Source: Glandiceps talaboti
Taxonomy: Eukaryota > Hemichordata > Enteropneusta > Spengelidae
Length of the DNA: 64,000 bases
Assembly (NCBI RefSeq): GCF_964340395.1
Contig: NC_135555.1
Span: 2,607,001-2,671,000, forward strand
Reading direction: 5' to 3'
A program made the position numbers and the translations under genes. Below, piece after piece: positions 1 to 9,426 of the stretch (its first letter is position 1; each line of letters starts with the position of its first letter). The notes under the pieces are model-generated. The model made no database searches, was not told where the DNA came from, and saw only the letters and a program-made list of their open reading frames with translations.

Positions 1-498
1 GTGGTGAGACTATACCCCAGGGTTTAATTAACTTGCATTTACTAATTAGGAGAAGGTCTACAACAAATAAATTAACAGAGCAGTTGGAGTACTGCATGTA
101 CTGGTTATATTTAACCTGCAACAAATAAATACATGACTGTAGCTAACGACATGTCTAGACATGCAGTATACTAATTACATGTATGTATCGTTAGAGTTAT
201 ATATGCTGGCTAAATTTACCATTACATTTTATTCTAATTTCATTCCATGAACAAGTTACATTTTCTAAAAAATGCAACACGATTGCAATTTTTTTTATGG
301 TGTTTTTGTTTTGTTTTAAAAAGTAGTACCCTCAAAAAGGTCTTTCAATTGTGATGAATAAAACAGTATAAATTTCAATAGCAGAAAATAGTTTTAACCT
401 TCTCATCGATATGAGCTAAAACAAATACATTTTTATATATTTGTTTATATTCGTCATGAAAATCAATTTCATATCTCTGTAAGTCCTGACAATACTAT

Positions 499-880
499 GA
501 CAGAACCCCATCATGCGCGAGTGCAAGTTTGGCATACTTAGGGTATTTGCATGAGTGATCGCAGTGTTCTCTGCATCCATACTTTCACAAGCGTGGTGAG
601 TGAAAGTGCAGCAGAAAGCACTGCAAGCATGAGTGCAAATACCCCTGAGTACCAACACTGGGACTCATGCGGCATGGGGTTCTGTTATTATGTGTGTTTA
701 TCTGAAATGGCAAATTTCCATAAAAATCATACAACATGATCATGTCATTTAGTGTGTAGTGTATGATCATGTCCTCATTTGCATATCATTTGCATGCAGG
801 TATGCAGTAATGTTTTCGGTATTGCACTGCAGTGAAAATACCAGTAGTATGCGCACACACCAGTGCAAGTCTCTGGTACA
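499..880. repeat. Fold-back (long hairpin) repeat, copy 1
   Basis: The core at 499-690 folds on itself. ACAGAACCCCAT near 502 pairs with ATGGGGTTCTGT near 675. The arm GGGTATTTGCATG pairs with TGCAAATACCC, and an inner arm GCAGTGTTCTCTGCA pairs with TGCAGCAGAAAGCACTGC. About 190 bp of 3' flank is also shared with the copy at 6.6 kb, so the mobile unit is longer than the hairpin. No coding capacity is seen. It is probably a non-autonomous DNA element (MITE or fold-back type), with family unknown. Confidence 0.7.
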
Positions 881-1036
881 TATGGGTAATAATAAAGCAA
901 ACCTATGCCAATTATTAAAGTTGAACAGAATAGTTTAACAATGTGATCATATTTTCAGCCAAGAAAGAGCTCAGAGCTCTTAAAAAGTATAAATTACGGT
1001 TTGTGATAAGGGCTATCTACTGCAATATTTATCCTC

Positions 1037-1240
1037 TTTCATCCATTACACTTCATACCATATATGGTATCTCATCTATTATACTTCATACCATATATGG
1101 TATCTCATCCATTATACTTCATACCATATATGGTATCTCATCCATTATACTTCATACCATATATGGTATTTCAACCATTATACTTCATACCATATATGGT
1201 ATCTCATCCATTATACTTCATACCATATATGGTATCTCAT
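1037..1240. repeat. 33-bp minisatellite with six CArG-type palindromes
   Basis: Six near-identical 33-bp units each carry the perfect palindrome TACCATATATGGTA. The 12-mer ACCATATATGGT starts at 1057, 1090, 1123, 1156, 1189 and 1222. The core CCATATATGG fits the serum response factor CArG consensus CC(A/T)6GG. Because 33 is a multiple of three, frames stay open through the array, which explains spurious 105-106 aa reading frames here. Confidence 0.9.
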
Positions 1241-1352
1241 TCTTTTCTTTCTTTTTTTAAATCATGGATCTCACTCTATTATCCAAATTTGAGTAAAAAT
1301 AAAGAAGATAATTATTGTTCATTACAAGTAACAACTATGTACAGATATTATA

Positions 1353-1485
1353 TAAATGTTAGGTACATTGGTCACAGTACATAAATTTTACTGAGAAATG
1401 ACGCCGTATGATTCATTGGTAAATGTTAGGTACACTGGCCACAGTACATGAATTTTACTGTGAAATGACGCCGTATGATTCATTG
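1353..1485. repeat. Tandem duplication, 67-bp unit, two copies
   Basis: Two adjacent copies start TAAATGTTAGGTACA and end GCCGTATGATTCATTG. They differ at only a few bases, so the duplication is fairly recent. Confidence 0.85.
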
Positions 1486-1879
1486 TCAATTTTACAGTAT
1501 TACCATATCACTTTCCATTTGTGAAAAAATATCATCATACATGTCATTGTACTTCATACCACAATGATAAATTTGTAATATTTCCCTGAACACCAATCAT
1601 TATTGTTGTCTTTTATCACATATCATAATACTGAAAGGAAATGCTTGACAGGTCCTCAATTGGGATGTATCACTTGGAGTGGGGTTAAGGTCATGTGAGG
1701 CATTTATAAGGGGTGACATCAGTTTGTGTATGATGTATCTGTGATAAACCATATTAGACATTGTATTTGACAACTTGCTTTGAAGGAATATTTTTAGACT
1801 GAAAGACTGTTTCTAGGTATCACTTTGAGGTAACTGATGGATAGCTGGATAGTAAACCATACTCATATCAAGACAAACT

Positions 1880-2133
1880 TGAATGTATAGACAGATAGAC
1901 ATAGCCAGACAGCCAGACAGACAGACTGACATAGTCAGACAGACTGAGTCAGACAGACTGAGTCAGACAGACAGACAAACAAACAAACAAACAGACAGAC
2001 AGACAGACAGACAGAGACAGACTGACAGAAAATACACAACATATTCATATAGATATGACATGAAGTCACTCTTGAATATACAAAGACAAACAGACACTCT
2101 TGAATAAACAGACACACATACAGACAGACAGAA

Positions 2134-2174
<41 letters not shown>

Positions 2175-2201
2175 AACAAACAAACAGACAGACAGACACA
2201 G

Positions 2202-2233
<32 letters not shown>

Positions 2234-2320
2234 GGGACAAACCGACAGACAAACAAACACACTCATACACACAAGGCAAGACAAACAAACACACAACATA
2301 CTTGGATACTGACAAGCACA
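1880..2320. repeat. (CAGA)n/(CAAA)n/(CA)n microsatellite complex
   Basis: Long runs of CAGA, CAAA and CA repeats are interrupted near 2030-2100. The Cys/Val/Leu-rich frames on both strands are repeat translations, not genes. Confidence 0.95.
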
Positions 2321-2847
2321 TTGAAAGACAAATATGCTAACAGATAACGTATTAAACTGCTATATTGACAAACAGGCTGGCAGACTGAAAATATAGCACA
2401 TTGTCAATTATCTCTTTTGCTGGATACACATCAGGTCAACTTTTTCTTTGAAACATTTGAATTTTAAGTCTTTGTGACTACTAAATCATGAATTCCCTAC
2501 AAAGACATTCCAGTCTTTCAATGTACAATAAAGTATCTCATAGGTTAGGTTCACAATTGAAATATGATGATAAAACTTTTACGCTACAATTTAGATTTAA
2601 TATCTAGTGCACTGTCACAGTTCCTCTATCACAATGGTAAAGTCATTGTGATCATACGCATACACTTACCATGGTTAAAAGATAGTAAACGGATGAATTT
2701 CAGAACTATCTATAGTTGTCATTTAATATATTCCATGACTTCCTGTTTTGAAAGCCAATCTCGATATATGTACTCAATATTCCATGAAAAATATTGCAAA
2801 AAAGTAATTACGATGATATACTAATATGTAATCTTTTGTAGACTTAC

Positions 2848-3686
2848 AGTCACCAATCTGATTTTCAAAGTTTGTTGTTCCGGGAATGAGAACTAAATAA
2901 AGAAATAACACTATACAACAGAAATAGAAATAAATAAAACAATAGCGCTATACCCCCACATCAGACTGACTTACACCTTGCTCAGAGTTGTCTTTTAATT
3001 AACATACAGCGATTTCACCATAGACACCTAAAATGTAATGCCGTACAATGGATAAGAACTGTGTACAGGTTATTAGGCTATACAAGGTGCCCTTACCTTG
3101 TAACTCTTTGACATCAGTAGCTACACCTGTAGCTGTACCAGTCACTATTACACCATCACTACAGAAAAACTCAGCTGCCTTGGCTGTCTCTACAATATCA
3201 ACATCTGATGTTATTGCATGTGAGCTATAAAGATGAAAAAATGTTATCATATCATTATAATCATTCAATATTTCATAATTGGAAGACAGGAATGTACAAA
3301 ACAAGCAGTGGAATTTATTATCTCTGGATCAGCATTTATTTCTGTTGTCTCTTCCCCATTTGTAAAACATCAATCTATTGTAACAGTTGTAACTAGTGTG
3401 TTAGAATTTATGACTCTGTATCAAGAATAAGGTCAGTTATTAAATAAATAAGTGGTCCCGATGTGACAAAATTACATTCCCAATTCTTGAAAAATCATTA
3501 AATAAAGAAAGAAAAATTTATTCCTGGACCAAGCTTAATACTAGTACATTTATGTCTCAAGAAGTGAAGATATCTAATTTGGGATTTGTTTCCCGGCGTT
3601 TGACTCTGTGAGTAGAAATTTTCATCAGTAAGTGAAGGTTTGTTCCAATCAATAATTGAGAGATTCCAAAACTATCTAATTTTAGT

Positions 3687-3720
<34 letters not shown>

Positions 3721-6700
3721 CGTAAAATTAAATTAAATAGATTGAGTTGATAAAATCATATAAATTCAAGAAGATTCTGCTTTCCAGTAATATTTTAGAT
3801 GTTGCAATTTCATATTCTGGTTCTTATCTTTGAAATCAAACTAATCACATCCACATTGTGTCATGATAAAGGTGTGTTATTTTCATGTGTGATGTCATGC
3901 GTTACTAAGTGGTTACTTCAAGCTGTCAGCAGCTTAAAGGATGTTTTCCTTTCAAAATCAGCAAAAAGCACACATCATTAGTGACTTCTTAGATGTGTGT
4001 ATGCATTAAACTGTTGATCCCTTCATCTTCAAGTACTAGTAGGGCAAAAAAAATTTATAAAAAAAAAAAAAATTTCATTTTAATATCAAAGAAGAGACTG
4101 CACACCTGTGTTTCTTCTTAATGTCAGTGAATACTTTGATGTGATCTGCTCCAATGTGTTTGCGGTGTCTTAGCAACTCAGCTGCACATGAGTTCATGAT
4201 ACCTTCATCAGCGACATGAGAAAACACAAACCCTTCAGCTCGGATAAATTGTAGACCTGTGCACAACATAAAGTGAAAGGAGAGAATTACACAACTACCT
4301 CAGTTGTTCTGGAAACACGGCTATTTCAGACTCCATATGTATTTCCAGTAGGCATAACCTCAGGTGTTTAAACATGGCTATTTCATGTATTTTACATATA
4401 TTTCTTGTAGGCATAATCTCAGTTTATGAAACATGTCTGTTTCAAGTACTTTCCATGTATTTCTAGTAGGCATAATCTCAGGTGTTGAAATATGGCTCAT
4501 TTGTCATGAACTGCTGGGAAAATATTGTATAGGCATGGATACTAATATTGAACAGAACAGAGATGATAACCCTGATTCTATACTTTGTTTCCAAAAAAAC
4601 AATCTACGGTAATTAAAGGATAATGTCCTAGTGAAGCCAGTCTTACACCAGACTTTCTTGAGTTTTCACTTGACAAAATTCAATACAAATGACAAATATA
4701 CCAAACTATACTAAGTACTTATTAGCACATTACTGAGTGAAATTTGTGTTCTTTGGAAAAAAGTATGTTAATACATAAAATGGACTTGACTGATGGGGTT
4801 TGTGTTGCACTATTTAGCATACTACTGAGTGAAATTTGTGTTCTTTGTAAAAAAGTATGTTAGTACATAAAATGGACTTGACTGATGGGGTTTGTTTTTG
4901 TACTATTTAGCACACTACTGAGTGAAATTTGTGTTCTTTGGAAAAAAGTATGTTAATACATAAAATGTACTTGACTGATGGGGTTTGTTGTTGTTTGCAC
5001 TCCATACTAATGTTTGGCAAATGTGAAATTATTCTATGCCATAAATATTTTATGTATTTTTTTGGCTGTTTATGTATCTTCAGTGTTTTTGCTGTGGGCT
5101 ATGAACCTCAGTAACAGAATGGGAGAAATAAGGTGAAACTTACATAGTATTTTACATGTATTTGGTAATGTCATGAGAATGACTTAGGAACGCAGGTAGA
5201 TTTTACCTACCTAGGTGTAAAAAAAAACTGTGTGGTTCCGATTACATTCAATTTTAAAATAGGTGGGTAGGTAGATTTTTTATTTTATTATATTTTTTTT
5301 TCATGTGTGAGTGTCTGGTTCAGGTTTTCCATTGTTTTCCAAATGGTCTCTGTGTTGTTTATTTCTTCCTATCAGATGTACAGACATTACAGATTGGAAG
5401 AATAGTTTTATGTTGTCTTTTAAGTTCATGTCAGTTTCCACACCCACTATTTCTTGATTTTTAACTTCACGATGTTTGTGATTTTATTATTAGTTTTCTC
5501 GAAAACATAAAAAAAAGTTTAGGGTCAGCGTGAAAATCTAGGTGGGGTTGGTTAACTGGAACCAAACAACTTTTTTTATTTGGCCTCATTGGCCTTAACA
5601 AAAACACTGACTTCTGAATTTTATATACTAAGCACAAAACTATAGTAACTATGACTACCAGTATTCAATGAATAAACCTACCTGCAGCTTGTGCAACTGC
5701 CATTCCCTGTTTATTAGCTCCTGATAAGATTTGAATACCACATGGTATACGTGAACAAACTTTTTTGACTTGAGAACATATAACACTCATACATGCTGTA
5801 ATTTCATGACCTACGCTCTCCGTATGTAGATATGGAACATCATGCATATTTTCTATTATCACGCCATCCTGAAAATTTGATAATAAAGATAGAATATGAG
5901 AGACTATTTAAAATATTAAGAACTATTAAATCAGCTGTAAGACAGGCCGTTTGAAATATATCAAGTAACGTGTCTGCATTACCCTCACTAGTATTATATG
6001 TGATGAGGAGAAAGTGGACCATTTCATTGATAATGTAAGGGGATGTAAAGGTTGAAGACTGAGGGGTACATATTCTTTTAGAAGTTATGTGGGGTAGAGC
6101 ATGGTGCATCTTGAAACAAAGAATATGTGTGCGTATTAATTTAACATGGTTTTTTTGTAGATTACTAAGAAATGAAAATTTTCCAGCCATGTTTTATGTC
6201 ATGGCTTACATTATGAAAAACTTCCTATTACCAATGAAAGTACATGTTGTTGATAATACACTGACATCAAACAAGAATTTCAGTTTTCTTAAATGAAGAC
6301 TGCCCTCAAAGTTATTTTAGTGCCAGTACATAAACTGGTCAGTTCACCAGTGGTATGAGTTAAACCTAACTGTTATTCTGTTTTCATAAAATCTTCAATT
6401 CTATATCATCAATGTTTCACACAAAGATTAAATTAAACTTAGTATATTTTAAAAGTCTATACACGAAACAACTTCTAAATGAGCTTTGTGCTAGACATCC
6501 CTGACAATTCTTTTCTGCAACATCTCCATGCCCCACCAGCACCAGCACCAGCACCAGCACCAGCATCACCACCACCACCACCACCATCACCACCACCACC
6601 ATCATCATCATCATCAAATCCTTGGGATGATAATGGTGTGAGAATGTGGCATACTTCGGGTATTTGTGTGAGTGCTTGCATTGTTATCTGTGGATGTACT

Positions 6701-8060
6701 TTCACGACAGTAGTGAGCTAAAGTGCAGCAGAAAACACTGCAAGCATGATTGCAAATACCCCTGAGTACCCACACTGGAACTCATGTGCTATGCACTTCT
6801 GATATTGTTAAATATGTTTATCTGAAACAGGAAACATTGGTAAAAATCATACCATGCGATCACATGATTTCTTGTATTGATATATATAAGTGCTGATCGT
6901 GCACTCATTTGCATATAATTTGCATACATGTGCAGTACAAATACCACTAGTATGTGTGTTCAATGGTGCAAGTGATCATAATGTATTAATAATATTACAT
7001 CTAAGTTAGGCACAACATTGTATCACAATCTTACGTACCACGTCAGCTTCTTTGTACATCTCGGCTTCCTTAGTAGCAATGTCTGTTATTTCATTAATGT
7101 TGAGTGTGTTCCTTGGAGTACCTAGACAAAGGAAAGACAGTAATAATCAAACCTCATGGTTGTACTCATATGTGTGTAATAACTTAATTCATAAGAAACA
7201 GTCAACCTGGACTTTCTCCATGTAAAAAGTTTGTAACTAATGACGACAATACGTAATTTCTTCAATTTCTCTTGCAGTCACATGTGATAGTACAATATGA
7301 GAGTGAAATATATTTACTTTAGAGTCATAAATTGGAAATCAATGCAACAGTTACTGCAGCCTATGCTTTACCTCTGCAACAGTTACTGCAGCCCATACTG
7401 TATCTCTGCAACAGTTACTGCAACCTATACTTTACCTCTGCAACAGTTGCTGCAGCCTATACTACACCTCTGCAACAGTTACTGTACCCTATGCTTTACC
7501 TCTGCAATAGTTACTGCAGCCTATACTTTACCTCTGCAACAGTTGCTGCAGCCTATACTGTACCTCTGCAAGTTACTGCAGCGTATACTATACCTCTGCA
7601 ATAGTTACTGCAGCCTATACTGTTAGTGTATCTCCGCAACAGTTACTGCAGCCCATACTGTATCTCTGCAACAGTTACTGCAGCCTATACTATACCTCTG
7701 CAACAGTTATACTGTAGCCTATACTGTTAGTGTATCTCCACAAGTTACTGCAGCCCACACTGTATCTCTGCAACAGTTACTGCAACCTATACTTTATCTC
7801 TGCGACAGTTACTGCAGCCTATACTACACCTCTGCAACAGTCACTGCAATCTATACTGTACCTCTGCTACTAGTAACTATGATCATAGATGTACCACCCA
7901 CTTCTATGCTATGATGGATGACCTGATCACAGTTAAGTTGGAAAAAAAATTACCATAGGAAAAAGAGAATTTCCTTACCTGGTAAAGATTTAACATGTAT
8001 CACACCAATCACAGATGACCGAGTTCGTCCGAACATCTCTGAAAATATTGTCAAAGCCAT
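2848..8060 (-). CDS. BtpA/SgcQ-family protein (3' end not located)
   Basis: Coding exons on the minus strand, in order, are 8060-7979, 7121-7039, 5868-5682, 4256-4106, 3224-3097 and probably 2892-2848. All join in phase with good GT-AG sites and give about 225 residues. Family landmarks are visible: IHVKSLPGTP (about 21-30), DGVIIENMHDVP (56-67), then FIRAEGFVFSHVADEGIM, DIKKKHSSHAI and SDGVIVTGTATG. BtpA (thylakoid photosystem I factor) and SgcQ are bacterial members. Animals have uncharacterised homologues such as C. elegans F13E9.13, which is annotated as mitochondrial. Substrate and reaction are unknown. No long targeting peptide is seen. The last 30-40 residues expected for the family are missing here, and the 2892-2848 exon (VLIPGTTNFEN, compare family VLIGSGVT.EN) is less certain than the rest. 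Introns carry many repeats. Confidence 0.88.
3686..3720. repeat. (AATC)n microsatellite
   Basis: An uninterrupted run of about nine AATC units in the intron between the 4256-4106 and 3224-3097 exons of the BtpA-family gene. Confidence 0.95.
4723..4995. repeat. Tandem repeat, 92-93-bp unit, three copies
   Basis: Three units share TACTGAGTGAAATTTGTGTT, beginning at 4731, 4823 and 4916, and all contain TTGACTGATGGGGTTTG. They are intronic in the BtpA-family gene and have few differences. Confidence 0.9.
5081..5609. mobile_element. CAGTG-ended inverted-repeat element, copy 1 (contains a second element)
   Basis: The left end CAGTGTTTTTGCTG at 5081 is matched by the inverted end TTAACAAAAACACTG finishing at 5609. 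CAGTG termini are typical of hAT-type DNA transposons. No transposase frame is present, so this is a non-autonomous element. The right half is occupied by the GGTTCC/GGAACC element at about 5219-5577. The internal segment GTAGATTTTACCTACCTA matches, in reverse, the copies at 24.6 and 45.6 kb. No clear target-site duplication was found. Confidence 0.6.
5219..5577. mobile_element. GGTTCC/GGAACC inverted-repeat element, copy 1
   Basis: An approximately 360-bp core is bounded by AAAAAACTGTGTGGTTCC and GGAACCAAACAACTTTTTT. It is colinear with 33471-33815, sharing for example GTGAGTGTCTGGTTCAGG, TGGAAGAATAGTTTTATG and AGGTGGGGTTGG. It is a non-coding, MITE-like repeat inside a CAGTG-ended element, in an intron of the BtpA-family gene. 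Confidence 0.75.
6530..6616. repeat. Trinucleotide/hexanucleotide repeat (CAGCAC)n(CAC)n(CAT)n
   Basis: Runs of CAGCAC, then CAC, then ATC. The proline/serine-rich and Asp/Gly-rich open frames over it are products of the repeat and have no other coding support. Confidence 0.9.
6622..6985. repeat. Fold-back repeat, copy 2
   Basis: Colinear with 499-880. GGTATTTGTGTGAGTGCTTG and TTGCAAATACCCCTGAGTAC form the arms. The 3' extension TTTGCATATAATTTGCATAC and CCACTAGTATGTG is also shared. It is more diverged than copy 1 and lies in an intron of the BtpA-family gene. Confidence 0.7.
7340..7875. repeat. 32-bp minisatellite, about 16 units
   Basis: The unit is close to CTCTGCAACAGTTACTGCAG plus CCTATACTGTAC. 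Successive AGTTACTGCA starts at 7381 and 7413, and AGTTGCTGCA at 7445, give a 32-bp period. One or two units are shorter or longer. It occupies most of the first intron of the BtpA-family gene. Repeated CTGCAG is present in most units. Confidence 0.92.
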
Positions 8061-8723
8061 TACTGATATTCAGGAGAGTACAACGTGTCAGTGCCACAGC
8101 CAATGACAGAAGTCATGTCCCTCTTTATGGAGCGCACACTATGGGTACATCAAAGACATGTAATACTATTACGAAGCCCTGTCATTTCTAAATTTAGAAA
8201 TCAGTTTACAATCTTAAAAATTGAATATTCAAGGCACAAAAGAAACAATTATAAGAACAAACACACATAATTCCAGGTGCACTTACAAAATCGACGGCAG
8301 AGGGCCAGCTGTTATCATCACATGGGTATAGAGAAGCCAATCAACAACGAGAACTAACATAACTTTTTTTTGCAGTCGATACAATACGGAAGTGCACGAT
8401 AAATGTTGCAGCAAAGTTTGAAAGCTTGCAAATTGCCAGTTTAATGTCACACTAAAAATTTCACCACAGTTTATAAATGAGTGAAATTAAATAGCTGATA
8501 AAAAAAATTGGGAATAATTCGATACCAGTGTGACATTGACCCTCTATGACCTCTCACCTTTCCTTTTAAACTTTCTTCAAGATACAACGGGATATTCAGT
8601 GCTCCTATCAAATGTATCGGCTAGTTTTGAATATTTTTTTCAGTGATACAAAAGTAAAAACATACAAAAGTAAGTAAATAATATTTTAATGAGATGTTTT
8701 CAATATTTTAAAATTATTTTCCA

Positions 8724-9137
8724 TTAATTCCCAAAATTTCCCCGCCAATTGTTTTCAAACAGGTGTGAATGCGTAATGCAGCTGCGTATGAGATTGGCGC
8801 CCAGTGCTGAAGGGATCGGTCCTGTTCGCTTAGCTCGTCCCGTGTATGGTGGGTTTTCTTCCGTTTTCATGAACACATTGGCTCCAAATTTGGTTTGCAG
8901 ACAGATGATATGTCCAATAACACATACGTGGAATGTCATATTCCTGCGATTAGGATTTTTGACAATTTTCGTCTGGAAAATACACCCTTCTTTGTTGGCC
9001 ATATTGATTTCTTCTCCCTCGTCTTGTTCCTGACACAATGCATGGGTCGAACTTGTTGGGGTTTTCGACATAATCTTCAGACATCTAGTACATTTTGAGT
9101 TATTCATTTGGTGGAGGGAATCTTCAGGGTCAACCAT
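8724..9137 (-). CDS. Unrecognised 137-aa open frame antisense to the cyclin E upstream region
   Basis: From the first ATG (9137) the frame runs 137 codons to a stop at 8724. Upstream it stays open to 9218 without an ATG. The protein begins MVDPEDSLHQMNNSKCTRC and has a C-x2-C-x12-H-x2-C spacing (CTRC ... HALC). That spacing resembles a zinc-finger, but the usual hydrophobic positions are missing. I do not recognise a family. It could be a small gene, a 5' exon of the BtpA-family gene, or chance in a GC-richer promoter. Length in an AT-rich genome is the only positive evidence. Confidence 0.2.
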   Translation of the reverse strand: MVDPEDSLHQMNNSKCTRCLKIMSKTPTSSTHALCQEQDEGEEINMANKEGCIFQTKIVKNPNRRNMTFHVCVIGHIICLQTKFGANVFMKTEENPPYTGRAKRTGPIPSALGANLIRSCITHSHLFENNWRGNFGN

Positions 9138-9198
9138 GATCAATATTTTGGTAATTTGTGGCGAGGAAATATTTTTAGCAATTTTCTTTGATTCCGTA

Positions 9199-9209
9199 TT
9201 GGCGCGAAA
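9199..9209. promoter_or_regulatory. E2F-type site upstream of cyclin E
   Basis: TTGGCGCGAAA matches the E2F/DP consensus and lies 218 bp before the cyclin E start codon. Cyclin E is a classical E2F target in animals, which supports but does not prove function. Confidence 0.55.
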
Positions 9210-9426
9210 TTCTACCACTGCACTGTCCTCTTATCACAGTGCCTTGTTGGCATACCGATGCAAGGGTTAGTTAGTGGACTAACCCAGAATATTTTACTGG
9301 TTATTCCTCGATACGCTCCGCAGCAATTTTACTTTGATCAAATCGACCATTTACTAGTTCTTACAGTGTTTGGTTCTTTTTCTTTCAGGTTAATTCGACT
9401 TATAAATTTTTTAAGTGATTTTTAGC

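Larger units (their letters stand above)
8061..9426. promoter_or_regulatory. Divergent promoter region, BtpA-family gene / cyclin E
   Basis: This 1.37 kb segment separates two start codons pointing away from each other. It is richer in G+C and CpG than its surroundings between about 8720 and 9300. It contains E2F-like sites at 8737-8746 (TTTCCCCGCC, overlapping GCCAATT), 8794-8801 (TTGGCGCC) and 9199-9209 (TTGGCGCGAAA). No TATA box in a convincing position was seen. A minus-strand open frame at 8724-9137 overlaps it and is listed separately. Transcription starts cannot be set from sequence alone. Confidence 0.55.

Noticed and set aside
943-1384. Two open frames of about 105 codons on the plus strand
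   Set aside because: They are translations of the 33-bp tandem array. A period divisible by three keeps frames open without selection.
1883-2321. Cys/Val/Leu-rich and Thr/Asp/Arg-rich frames of up to 128 codons
   Set aside because: Products of CAGA/CAAA/CA microsatellites on both strands.
6417-6721. Proline/serine-rich frame (plus) and Asp/Gly-rich frame (minus)
   Set aside because: They follow the CAC/CAT trinucleotide run and have no conserved sequence outside it.
7297-7626. Two overlapping plus-strand frames of 109 and 90 codons
   Set aside because: Translations of the 32-bp minisatellite, inside an intron of a minus-strand gene.
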